Shown here piece by piece: positions 51,216 through 58,475 of a stretch of 64,000 bases of DNA. This DNA is from Bacteroidia bacterium (GTDB lineage Bacteria; Bacteroidota; Bacteroidia; Palsa-965), in the NCBI GenBank assembly GCA_025454955.1, contig JALONL010000031.1, forward strand, positions 22,763-86,762, read 5' to 3'. Made by a program: the position numbers and the translations under genes. The notes under the pieces are model-generated. The model saw nothing but the letters and a program-made list of their open reading frames with translations, did no database searches and was not told the origin of the DNA. Positions within the stretch are counted from its first letter, which is position 1; the number at the start of each line of letters is the position of its first letter.

Positions 51216-52862
51216 ATGAAAACAAAATTGCCAACACGGGTTGGCCTGGCAGCGCTGTTGTTTAGCGGCATGCTTCAGGCTCAGGTACAGAATTATTATC
51301 ATTTCAATCCTGGTATATACGATCGTGGTATCGGGAATGAAATTATACAGACCACCAGCACTACGGCCTCGATAGGCATGGTAGTGGCGGGTGCGGCATT
51401 TTCATCGGCCAACGTTCCGGCTGCATTTATTGCCAAATATGACAATGCAGGCGGAGTGGTATTTCATCGTTTCTATTCGCTCAATGCGGCTGCAGCGGGT
51501 GCAGTATGTGAGGCGGTAAGTGTGGTGGAATCGCCCAATACGGCTGTTCCGGGTTTTGGGTTGTTGTGCTTCACCAATGCGGCACCTGCACAAACCGTAC
51601 TTATTAAAACCGATGTGAACGGAAATTTTATCTGGAAGCGCGAAATTGGTCCGCTTCGCGGTGCTTCGGTGGCGTATGATGCCACTTTGCAGCGCTATTT
51701 ATGCCTCACCCAGATTTTTACACAAGGCACCAATCAGATTCAGCTGGTGGTGGTGAATGCCAATACCGGTGCAGTTGTTTTTAACCGGTATTTCGACGGC
51801 TGTCAGGGCGATGATACACCGGTTACGGTAATTCATGATACCGGTGTAAACGAGTATGTATGTTTGGGCAACAGCCGCAATCTTGCCTCGGGCGATTCGC
51901 AGATTATGCTGGTACGTGTAACCACAGCGGGCGGACTAACTTACATACGCACCTTTGGCGACCCCACCCGCCGCGAATTTGCCACCGACCTGCTGCGTAA
52001 TCTGGCAGCGGGCGAATACACCATTGGCGGCTTCATAGGCGGCTCTCCCAATGTTCCGTTTTTTGCCAAAATTACTCTGGCCGGAGCTGCTCCCAATATT
52101 TTTCCATGCAACGGATTGCCCGGCAATAATGTTCCCCGCCGCATGGCTTTTGTAGGTGGCCGCTACATGCTGGTAGGCCGTCAAACCGATGCAGCAGGTA
52201 ACATTAATGGTTTCCTCGTTTCAGTAAGCACTGCCTATGCCGCACTCGATTACCGCATTTACGGCCAGCCCCCGGCAGCCGGCAGCGAAGAATTGGTTGA
52301 TATTTCACTGGGCTCGGTGGCAGCTACTCCGACCATTATGTGCGGCACACACCAGCGCACTGTGGCCTGGTTAGGTTCGCCGGCAGGAGCATCATACAAC
52401 TGGGTAGTTACTGCAAACGCTGCCGGTGCAGGAACCTGTCCGCAAAATTTCACCTACACCAATTTCGGTTATGCGCCAGCTGTAGTAAACTGCACCTTCT
52501 TTGAAGCAAGTATTTCGCCCACATTAATCGGCCAGACAAGCATTGCACAAACAGCCACACCGCTCAACGAATGCACCAACCCAAACCGTTTGGGTGCATT
52601 TGAAAACAATGCAGAAACAGCCACACTCTATCCCAATCCGGCCAATCAGGAACTCATCGCCGAAATCATTCTCGGCGAAAATGAAACTGCCGAACTGGTG
52701 ATTACCGATATGACCGGAAGAGTGGTAAAAACAATGCCGCTTGGCAGCCAGAGCGGACGCGTAGAAACCAGCGTAGCCGATTTGCCCAACGGCATTTATT
52801 TCTGTGTGATTCAAACTGCCGAAAGAAAATTGCTCGAACAGAAAGTGGTAATTACACACTGA
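51216..52862 (+). CDS. T9SS type A-sorted exoprotein, propeller-like
   Basis: 548 aa from the ATG before the signal peptide (MKTKLPTRVGLAALLFSGML, cleavage after LQA). The long central part is beta-rich with spaced phrases such as GVVFHRFYSLN, NFIWKREIG, GLTYIRTFGD and NVPFFAKITLAG, which look like blades of a beta-propeller. The C-terminus ATLYPNPANQELIAEIIL to LEQKVVITH is a type A sorting domain. No enzyme motif. It ends with a strong terminator. Start at 51111 was rejected because those 35 residues are not signal-like. Confidence 0.82.
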   Translation: MKTKLPTRVGLAALLFSGMLQAQVQNYYHFNPGIYDRGIGNEIIQTTSTTASIGMVVAGAAFSSANVPAAFIAKYDNAGGVVFHRFYSLNAAAAGAVCEAVSVVESPNTAVPGFGLLCFTNAAPAQTVLIKTDVNGNFIWKREIGPLRGASVAYDATLQRYLCLTQIFTQGTNQIQLVVVNANTGAVVFNRYFDGCQGDDTPVTVIHDTGVNEYVCLGNSRNLASGDSQIMLVRVTTAGGLTYIRTFGDPTRREFATDLLRNLAAGEYTIGGFIGGSPNVPFFAKITLAGAAPNIFPCNGLPGNNVPRRMAFVGGRYMLVGRQTDAAGNINGFLVSVSTAYAALDYRIYGQPPAAGSEELVDISLGSVAATPTIMCGTHQRTVAWLGSPAGASYNWVVTANAAGAGTCPQNFTYTNFGYAPAVVNCTFFEASISPTLIGQTSIAQTATPLNECTNPNRLGAFENNAETATLYPNPANQELIAEIILGENETAELVITDMTGRVVKTMPLGSQSGRVETSVADLPNGIYFCVIQTAERKLLEQKVVITH

Positions 52863-52890
52863 GGTTAACAGATTACTCTGTTATTCATTA

Positions 52891-52932
52891 AAAGAAAACA
52901 CATTGCAGGAAGTTCTGCAATGTGTTTTCTTT
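52891..52932 (+). terminator. very strong intrinsic terminator
   Basis: A perfect 18-bp stem (AAAGAAAACACATTGCAG with its complement) and 6-nt loop, followed by five further T residues, 29 nt past the stop. Confidence 0.95.
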
Positions 52933-53074
52933 TTTTAGGTTTTGTCTGAAAATTGTTGGAAGCAGGAAATACGTCTCAGAATTTATCACATTCATCTCAT
53001 TTTTTATGATGCAGAAATAATATTTCCCATCTTGACAACCATCTCCCAAAACCACTTTTCATTCAATCCACAAA

Positions 53075-54130
53075 ATGCGCTACTCTTTACTCACTCTTGT
53101 ACTCAGCGGTATAACCGGTCTCTGCCACGCACAGATTACCATTACGCAGTCCGACATGCCTTCGTCCAACGACACCATACGCTATTGCAACGCAGCAGCC
53201 AACATTACTTTCACGCCATCGGCCACGGGTGCAAATTACACCTGGAACTTTGCCAACCTTACCGAAATTTCGCAGGATGTGTATGAGTATAAAAACTCAT
53301 TCAGTACGCCTTACTTTTTTTACTTCATCAATAAAATTGGCCTGAAAACACTTGATACACTTGGAGTAAGTACCATTTCGCTTACTGATATTTACACTTT
53401 CTACACCAAGAATTCGAGCGTGTTTAAGGTGGAAGGATTGGGCTACTCCTACTCTTCCATACCGCTCGCCAATTCGTACATTGATGAAGATGAAATTTAC
53501 CAATTCCCGCTGCAATACGGCGATCACGACAGCTCTACCTATTACTTCGACTACAATCTTTCGCAATACACCACTTATATTGATTATGCGCAAAATGGTT
53601 CGCGGGTGAATGATGTGGACGGATGGGGCAGCATAAGCATTCCCAACGCCACCTACCCCAATGTGCTGCGCGTAAAAACCACCATTACCACTTTCGATAC
53701 CATTACCGTATTCGGGTTTCCGGTAGTTACACCACGCACTACCATTGAATACAAATGGCTTTCGAACACCGAAAAAATTCCGGTACTGGAAATTTCGGGA
53801 ACCATGTTTGGGAATAACTACACCATTAATTCGGTAAAGTATCGTTACCATCCTGCACCTTCTTCGGTGTTTGAAAATGGAAATGCTTCGGGTGTGTGGT
53901 TTGGTGTTTATCCCAATCCGGCGCAGAATCAGGTTTCGGTTTCGCTGCCGGGAAGCAATAATTATACGGCGGAAATTTATGATGCGGCCGGGCGTGTGGT
54001 ACACCAGCAAGTGGTGAATCAAATGGAAAACACAGTGCACACCGAAATGCTTTGCGAAGGCGTGTATTATATACGCATTACCGACAATGAGAAAAATTTG
54101 TCGGGTGTGCAGCGTATTGTAATTGAATAA
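53075..54130 (+). CDS. T9SS type A-sorted secreted protein
   Basis: 351 aa. Signal peptide MRYSLLTLVLSGITGLCHAQ with a clear Ala-x-Ala-like cleavage site. The central 230 residues are rich in Tyr, Ser and Thr and probably beta-sandwich, with NYTWNFANLTEISQD resembling a PKD-like strand pair. The C-terminus VYPNPAQNQVSVSL to SGVQRIVIE is a type A sorting domain. No catalytic motif seen. Convergent with the SLC13 transporter gene across a shared terminator. Confidence 0.82.
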   Translation: MRYSLLTLVLSGITGLCHAQITITQSDMPSSNDTIRYCNAAANITFTPSATGANYTWNFANLTEISQDVYEYKNSFSTPYFFYFINKIGLKTLDTLGVSTISLTDIYTFYTKNSSVFKVEGLGYSYSSIPLANSYIDEDEIYQFPLQYGDHDSSTYYFDYNLSQYTTYIDYAQNGSRVNDVDGWGSISIPNATYPNVLRVKTTITTFDTITVFGFPVVTPRTTIEYKWLSNTEKIPVLEISGTMFGNNYTINSVKYRYHPAPSSVFENGNASGVWFGVYPNPAQNQVSVSLPGSNNYTAEIYDAAGRVVHQQVVNQMENTVHTEMLCEGVYYIRITDNEKNLSGVQRIVIE

Positions 54131-54158
54131 CGATAAATGAATTTTCGTTGCTGAACCA

Positions 54159-54194
54159 CTTAACCGTCTGAGATAAAAATTTCAGGCGGTTAAG
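54159..54194. terminator. bidirectional terminator between convergent genes
   Basis: Stem CTTAACCG-T-CTGA / TCAG-G-CGGTTAAG (one G-T pair) with a 10-nt AT loop, followed by TTTTT on the plus side. On the minus side the end is less T-rich, so it serves the plus-strand gene best. Confidence 0.8.
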
Positions 54195-54205
54195 TTTTTG
54201 CCGGA

Positions 54206-55672
54206 TTATTTCAGGGCCGAATAAATTGTGCTGGCCAGCGTAATGAGCAGAATCCCCGCCAGATCGGCAGGAATTCCGGCTTTGTACATGTCTTTTGCTT
54301 GTATTCGTCGGCTGCTGAATACAATGGTGTTTGGCGCAGTGGCCACAGGCAGCACAAAACCAAGCGATGAGGCCAGCGTGGCCGGAACAAGCAGTTCGAG
54401 CGGATGCACACCCAGCGGTGCGGCCATAGCCAGCAATATGGGCAAGATAAGTTGTATGCAGGCCACGTTGGTGGCAAACTCGGAAATTATAGTGATAATG
54501 ACGCACAAGCCAAACACTACCACCGGCAAGGGCAATCCTTGCAGGAAAGAGAGCCTGGGCGCAAGCCATTCGTTTAAACCCGATTCCTGAAAGCCCAGCG
54601 AAATGGCAAAGCCGGCTCCAAAAAGTAAAATCACGTCAAGCGGAATGCGTTCGGCTTCTTTCCACTCGAGCAGGTTTCGTCCACGCTCGCTGCGCGAGGG
54701 CCAGAGAAACAATACCAGCGAGGCCAGCACGGCAGGTATGGCATCCTGCATCCACACCGATTTGCTGCCAAACCACGAGGCCCAGCCGTGCAGCTTAAAG
54801 CCGCCAAAATCAATATCGCTGCGCAAAAACCAGAGCAGCACAGTAGCCGTGAATACGCCGCTAATTACTTTTTCTTCATACGAAAGCGGCCCAAGTTCGC
54901 GGCGTACGTCCTGAAAATAGCTGCGTTCGATTTCGAGCCGTATGCCGCGGCATATAAACAGCAGACGAAGTATGAAATACACGGCAAACAGCAGCAGCAG
55001 GGCTATGGGCAAGCCCCATTTCATCCACTCCACAAAGTTCATATCAGTTGCCTCCGGAAATTCCTTGAGGTAGCGGCTGTAAAAAATCATGTTGGTGGGC
55101 GTGCCTACCAGCGTGGCCATGCCGCCCACCGTGGCCGAGTAAGCCAAACCAATGAGCAGTGCGGCCGAAAACCGCTGATGTTGCTTTTCATCGGGCATAA
55201 ACGATTCAACCTGATGCAGCAAAGCCAGCACCGCCGAAAACAGCATCATTACCGTAGCCGTGTTGGAAATCCACATCGAAATAAAAAACGAGGTGAGCAT
55301 TACACCCAGCAAAATACCCGATGGTTTGGTGCCCACTGCCAGCAAAATGCGTACGGCAATGCGCCGGTGCAGGTGCCAGCGTTCCACCGCAAAGGCCAGC
55401 AGAAATCCGCCGATAAAGAGGAAAATAATATCGTCCATGTAACTCTGCGCCACCTGCTTTACCCCGGCAATGCCCAGCAACGGCAGCAGCACTATGGGCA
55501 GCAGGGAAGTTACGGCCAGGTGTACGGGCTCGGTCAGCCACCACCACGCAATCCACACCAGCACGGCCACCATGCGCGTTAATTCGGGCCGCGCAGGGTC
55601 CAAATCGGCAAAAGCCAGAATAAGAACTGCCAGCAATGGCCCAAGAAGAAGATGTAGTTTAGAACGATTCAT
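54206..55672 (-). CDS. SLC13/DASS-family sodium-coupled anion transporter
   Basis: 488 aa from the ATG at 55672; the open frame continues upstream through another gene and was cut there. Eleven to thirteen hydrophobic segments. The family signature motifs are present twice, as expected for the inverted-repeat fold: SNTATVMMLFSAVLAL near residue 145 and a second NVACIQ/ATAPNTIVFSS region near residue 420-450. Members import di- and tricarboxylates, sulphate or similar anions with Na+ (family knowledge). Exact substrate is not clear. Transcription diverges from the lipoprotein gene at 55697. Confidence 0.88.
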   Translation of the reverse strand: MNRSKLHLLLGPLLAVLILAFADLDPARPELTRMVAVLVWIAWWWLTEPVHLAVTSLLPIVLLPLLGIAGVKQVAQSYMDDIIFLFIGGFLLAFAVERWHLHRRIAVRILLAVGTKPSGILLGVMLTSFFISMWISNTATVMMLFSAVLALLHQVESFMPDEKQHQRFSAALLIGLAYSATVGGMATLVGTPTNMIFYSRYLKEFPEATDMNFVEWMKWGLPIALLLLFAVYFILRLLFICRGIRLEIERSYFQDVRRELGPLSYEEKVISGVFTATVLLWFLRSDIDFGGFKLHGWASWFGSKSVWMQDAIPAVLASLVLFLWPSRSERGRNLLEWKEAERIPLDVILLFGAGFAISLGFQESGLNEWLAPRLSFLQGLPLPVVVFGLCVIITIISEFATNVACIQLILPILLAMAAPLGVHPLELLVPATLASSLGFVLPVATAPNTIVFSSRRIQAKDMYKAGIPADLAGILLITLASTIYSALK

Positions 55673-55673
55673 G

Positions 55674-55681
55674 TATTTTTG
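55674..55681 (+). promoter_or_regulatory. TAnnTTTG -7 box of the lipoprotein-fmt unit
   Basis: TATTTTTG is 15 nt before the ATG at 55697 and only 1 nt from the start codon of the divergent SLC13 gene. The promoter core therefore extends back into the SLC13 coding region. Confidence 0.5.
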
Positions 55682-55696
55682 GCAAAAATCCGACCC

Positions 55697-56035
55697 ATGT
55701 ACAAACATACTCATCTTCTGCTCCTGCTTTTCATTGCTTTGATCTCCGGCAGTTGTTTTCTCAGGAAAAAAGAAAAACAACAGCCCATCGACTATGCCGC
55801 GCAGGGATATGTAAAAGCCCTTGTGGTGGATTATGAACTCGACGGATGCAAATGGATGCTCAGGCTCGACAACGACGATCCGAACGACGACGATAAAAAA
55901 ATGGAGCCCGACTTTCTGTTCAGCGAATTTCAGAAAGACAGTTTGCCCGTGTGGCTGAAATACCAAAGGGAAGAGCGCATAAGCATTTGCATGGCCGGCG
56001 AAACGGTTAAGGTCATCGACATCAAAAAAAGATAA
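55697..56035 (+). CDS. small lipoprotein
   Basis: 112 aa from the ATG before the signal (MYKHTHLLLLLFIALISGSC, lipobox Cys at residue 20). The mature part has a small beta-domain (AAQGYVKALVVDYELDGCKW) and a very acidic loop (LDNDDPNDDDKKMEPD) that could bind calcium, though no EF-hand spacing is seen. It ends 14 nt before fmt, so the two are probably co-transcribed. No family recognised. Confidence 0.72.
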   Translation: MYKHTHLLLLLFIALISGSCFLRKKEKQQPIDYAAQGYVKALVVDYELDGCKWMLRLDNDDPNDDDKKMEPDFLFSEFQKDSLPVWLKYQREERISICMAGETVKVIDIKKR

Positions 56036-56049
56036 CCACACTTATTACT

Positions 56050-57030
56050 GTGAATATATCCGAACAGGCCCGTGCGCTGCGCATTGTGTATATGGGCACA
56101 CCCGGTTTTGCCGTGGAACCGCTTAACACATTGCTCGATGCGGGCTGCAATGTGGTGGGCGTAATTACTGCCCCCGACAAACCCGCCGGACGCGGACAGC
56201 AGTTGCAATACAGCGAAGTAAAGCAGTTTGCACTAAGCCGCGGCCTGCACATACTGCAACCCGAAAAACTCAAAAACCCCGAATTCATTGCCGAACTGGC
56301 CGCCCTGCGCGCCGACCTTCAGATTGTGGTGGCGTTTCGTATGCTGCCCGAAATGGTGTGGAATATGCCCCGGCTGGGCACGTTTAACCTCCACGCCTCG
56401 CTCCTGCCCCGCTATCGCGGAGCCGCGCCTATAAACCGCGTCCTCATGAACGGCGATACCGAAACCGGCGTAACCACATTTTTCCTTCAGCACGAAATAG
56501 ACACCGGCCACATTGCCTTCCGCGAAGCACTGCCCATTGGCCCCGCAGAAACAGCCGGCGAGCTCCACGACCGTCTCATGCACACCGGCGCAGCATTGGT
56601 ACTTAAAACCGTAAATGCCGTGGCCGAAGGCAACTGCCCCAAAGTGCCGCAGCAGGAATTGGTAAAACCCGGCGAAATTTTGCCCGAAGCACCCAAGCTC
56701 TTCCGCGAAGACGCACACATACACTGGAGCCACGAACCCGCCGCCATCATCAATCAAATAAGAGGACTAAGCCCCTATCCGGCCGCGTGGACCGAGCTGC
56801 ACAGCGAAAATGCACCGGTGCTGGGCTTAAAAATATTCAGGGCACATTTCGAGCCGGGCGTGCACCCGTGGCCCGAGGGCACGCTGGTACACGAAGCACA
56901 TACACTGAAAGCGGCCGTAAAACAGGGATACATATATATAGATGAACTTCAGGCCGCCGGAAAAAAACGCATGAATACTGCTGATTTCCTTCGTGGATAC
57001 AGGTTTCAGCCCGGTTCGGTGCTTAAATAA
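56050..57030 (+). CDS. fmt: methionyl-tRNA formyltransferase
   Basis: 326 aa with a GTG start; the next ATG (56092) would remove the first strand. The formyltransferase domain has VYMGTPGFAVEPL, APDKPAGRGQQL and the signature FNLHASLLPRYRGAAPI with the catalytic Asn-His-Asp set (Asp in HEIDTGHI). The C-terminal tRNA-binding domain starts at about residue 215 (INQIRGLSPYPAAW). It formylates initiator Met-tRNA using 10-formyl-THF (family knowledge). Length is normal. It follows the lipoprotein gene after 14 nt. Confidence 0.95.
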   Translation: MNISEQARALRIVYMGTPGFAVEPLNTLLDAGCNVVGVITAPDKPAGRGQQLQYSEVKQFALSRGLHILQPEKLKNPEFIAELAALRADLQIVVAFRMLPEMVWNMPRLGTFNLHASLLPRYRGAAPINRVLMNGDTETGVTTFFLQHEIDTGHIAFREALPIGPAETAGELHDRLMHTGAALVLKTVNAVAEGNCPKVPQQELVKPGEILPEAPKLFREDAHIHWSHEPAAIINQIRGLSPYPAAWTELHSENAPVLGLKIFRAHFEPGVHPWPEGTLVHEAHTLKAAVKQGYIYIDELQAAGKKRMNTADFLRGYRFQPGSVLK

Positions 57031-57216
57031 ACCTTAGTGCAGTAACCCTTTTTCGCGGAGCGGGAAGGTTATTAACAACTACAGGAAAATTGTTGAAACC
57101 TCTGTTTTCAGCCCCTTACAGGCTTATAAAGTCGGAAAATAGCCGTTCACGGCGCTTTCGGCATTTCGCCCCCCTGAAAACCGCTACAGGAGCCATTATC
57201 GTCTGCACTTATTAAC

Positions 57217-57250
57217 AAAAGCCCCCATTTATCAACAAATGCGGGGTTTT
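57217..57250. terminator. bidirectional-looking terminator before the HU promoter
   Basis: Arms of 14 nt, AAAAGCCCCCATTT and AAATGCGGGGTTTT, pair at 12 of 14 positions around ATCAAC and are flanked by A and T tracts. It is 186 nt past fmt, so it mainly insulates the HU promoter. Confidence 0.65.
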
Positions 57251-57264
57251 ATGATGGGAAACAC

Positions 57265-57294
57265 TTGCACAGTAAGGAACTGCCATTATTTTTG
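57265..57294 (+). promoter_or_regulatory. promoter of the first HU gene
   Basis: TTG (57265-57267), exactly 19 nt, then TATTTTTG (57287-57294). This is a full match to the Bacteroidota -33/-7 arrangement. The second HU promoter has the same spacing. Confidence 0.75.
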
Positions 57295-57339
57295 CCTCGT
57301 TCAGTAACAATCATCATTAACCAAACAAACCAAAACAAC

Positions 57340-57615
57340 ATGAACAAAGCAGAACTGATCGACGCTATCGCTGGTGAATCAAAACTTTCTAAGGCTGATG
57401 CCGGCCGTGCTCTCGACGCAATGGTAGGCGCTGTAACCAAAGCCCTGAAAAAAGGTGACCGCGTGAGCCTGGTAGGCTTCGGTACTTTCTCAGTAACCAA
57501 GCGTGCTGCCCGCACCGGCCGTAACCCGCAGACTGGCAAAGCCATCAAAATTGCTGCCAAGAAAGTAGCTAAGTTCAAAGCCGGCGCTGATCTGGCTAAG
57601 ACCGTTAACAAGTAA
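57340..57615 (+). CDS. HU family DNA-binding protein, copy 1
   Basis: 91 aa, the classical HU/IHF length. The dimerisation helices (MNKAELIDAIAGESKLS, KADAGRALDAMVGAVTKAL) are followed by the beta-saddle GDRVSLVGFGTFSVTKRAA and the DNA-binding arm with Arg-Asn-Pro (GRNPQTGKAIKI) that intercalates into DNA. It bends and compacts DNA in the nucleoid (family knowledge). It is 77 of 91 residues identical to copy 2. The start at the MNKAEL methionine is certain by homology with copy 2; the longer frame from 57265 begins inside the promoter. Confidence 0.96.
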   Translation: MNKAELIDAIAGESKLSKADAGRALDAMVGAVTKALKKGDRVSLVGFGTFSVTKRAARTGRNPQTGKAIKIAAKKVAKFKAGADLAKTVNK

Positions 57616-57660
57616 TTGAACGCCCAGGAGGCTTCTCACTTGTTTACGAACAGGAAAGAA

Positions 57661-57683
57661 AACGGCTGGTAATACCGGCCGTT
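57661..57683 (+). terminator. intrinsic terminator of HU copy 1
   Basis: Stem AACGGC-T-GGT / ACC-G-GCCGTT (one G-T pair) with loop AAT, followed by TTTCTTTT, 45 nt past the stop. Confidence 0.88.
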
Positions 57684-57692
57684 TTTCTTTTA

Positions 57693-57814
57693 GGGCACCT
57701 CTTAAAACTCGAAATCTCTTCGTTGGGCTCATCACGAAAATCCTCATTTGCAAAAGCAAACTCCGGTTTTCGCTCTTTCGCCCGCCTCAATCTTTCGAGT
57801 TTTAAGAGGCGCCC
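57693..57814. repeat. 122-bp palindromic repeat element, copy A
   Basis: A long hairpin. Its ends GGGC and GCCC are paired, with a 22-bp outer helix through CTCTTAAAACTCGA / TCGAGTTTTAAGAG. An inner helix CGAAAATC / GGTTTTCG leads to an apical TTTGC-AAAA-GCAAA stem-loop. It begins 10 nt after the HU copy 1 terminator. Copy B is identical in length and differs at paired positions so that base pairing is kept. Confidence 0.93.
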
Positions 57815-57899
57815 CATTTTACACATTCTTAGAAACTTAGATTGAGAAAATTCCTCACAAAGTACCAATAAAGAAAATATCAGGTTTCTGCCATAATTC

Positions 57900-57929
57900 T
57901 TGCATTTCTGCCAGGATCGGATAGCTTTG
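57900..57929 (+). promoter_or_regulatory. promoter of the second HU gene
   Basis: TTG (57900-57902), 19 nt, then TAGCTTTG (57922-57929): same architecture and spacing as the first HU promoter, although the sequences between are unrelated. Confidence 0.72.
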
Positions 57930-57966
57930 CATTGTTCATTCATCCCACCAAAAAAAACACCACATC

Positions 57967-58242
57967 ATGAACAAAGCTGAACTCATTGAAGCTATTGCCT
58001 CAGAATCCAATCTCTCTAAAGCCGACGCCGGCCGCGCACTCGATGCCATTACCGGCTCAATTACCAAAGCCCTCAAAAAAGGCGACAAAATTAGCCTGGT
58101 TGGTTTTGGCACTTACTCGGTAACCAAGCGCGCCGCACGCATGGGCCGTAACCCGCAAACCGGAAAAGCAATTAAGATTGCCGCCAAAAAAGTGGCCAAA
58201 TTCAAAGCCGGTACCGATCTTAACAAGACCATCAACAAGTAA
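57967..58242 (+). CDS. HU family DNA-binding protein, copy 2
   Basis: 91 aa, differing from copy 1 at 14 positions, mostly conservative (D8E, V32I, R41K, F50Y and others). The saddle and the arm RNP (GRNPQTGKAIKI) are unchanged, so both should bind DNA and could form heterodimers. Its nucleotide sequence is more diverged than the protein, so the duplication is not recent. The palindromic repeat copy B begins at the first base after its stop codon. Different promoters would allow the two copies to be regulated separately (inference). Confidence 0.96.
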   Translation: MNKAELIEAIASESNLSKADAGRALDAITGSITKALKKGDKISLVGFGTYSVTKRAARMGRNPQTGKAIKIAAKKVAKFKAGTDLNKTINK

Positions 58243-58364
58243 GGGCATCTCTTAAAACCCGAAATCTCTTCGTTGGGCTCGTCCCGAAAATCCTCATTTA
58301 TCCAGATAAACTCCGGTTTTCGTTACTTCGCCCGCCTCAATCTTTCGGGTTTTAAGAAATGCCC
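58243..58364. repeat. 122-bp palindromic repeat element, copy B
   Basis: Starts at the base after the HU copy 2 stop codon. Relative to copy A there are no insertions or deletions, and several pairs have changed on both sides: C-G to T-A at positions 6/117, T-A to C-G at 17/106, A-T to G-C at 39/84, and both G-C and C-G of the apical stem to A-T and T-A (58/65, 59/64). The apical stem-loop is TTTAT-CCAG-ATAAA. Confidence 0.93.
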
Positions 58365-58387
58365 GTCATTAACCGCACTATTCTCAC

Positions 58388-58416
58388 ACGGCAATGTTCG
58401 TTTTGAACATTGCCGT
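58388..58416 (+). terminator. intrinsic terminator downstream of HU copy 2
   Basis: A perfect 12-bp stem ACGGCAATGTTC / GAACATTGCCGT with a 5-nt loop, followed by TTTCTTTT. It means the copy B palindrome is transcribed as part of the HU 3' untranslated region. Confidence 0.93.
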
Positions 58417-58447
58417 TTTCTTTTATCCATACGTGAAAGGCCTTTCG

Positions 58448-58455
58448 TAGCTTTG
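58448..58455 (+). promoter_or_regulatory. TAnnTTTG -7 box of the arginase-family gene
   Basis: TAGCTTTG is 20 nt before the ATG at 58476. A clear -33 element is not visible within the upstream terminator. Confidence 0.55.
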
Positions 58456-58475
58456 CGGCTCAATTTTCAATCTGT

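Larger units (their letters stand above)
57031..57339. other. fmt-HU spacer with secondary structure
   Basis: No gene. It contains a hairpin GCCG-TTCA-CGGC (57142-57153) within a pair of 8-bp arms GTTTTCAG / CTGAAAAC (57104-57111 and 57174-57181), a likely terminator at 57217-57250 and the HU promoter. Two copies of TTATTAACA and one of TTATCAACA occur (see rejected items). The 5' leader of the HU mRNA from the promoter to the ATG is about 40 nt. Confidence 0.5.

Noticed and set aside
55673..56041. Upstream extension of the SLC13 gene by 123 codons
   Set aside because: The extension lies antisense to the lipoprotein gene and contains no membrane or signal features. The ATG at 55672 begins directly before the first transmembrane helix.
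57069..57237. Three DnaA-box-like sites (TTATTAACA at 57069 and 57209, TTATCAACA at 57229) as a possible replication origin or DnaA-controlled HU promoter
   Set aside because: Two of three miss the central CC of TTATCCACA. The third lies in the loop of a terminator-like hairpin, there is no AT-rich unwinding region, and no dnaA gene is near.
57681..57820. Reading the HU-linked palindrome as an ordinary rho-independent terminator
   Set aside because: HU copy 1 already has a complete terminator at 57661-57683, and copy B is followed by another at 58388-58416. The 122-bp structure lacks a T-tract and is far longer than needed.
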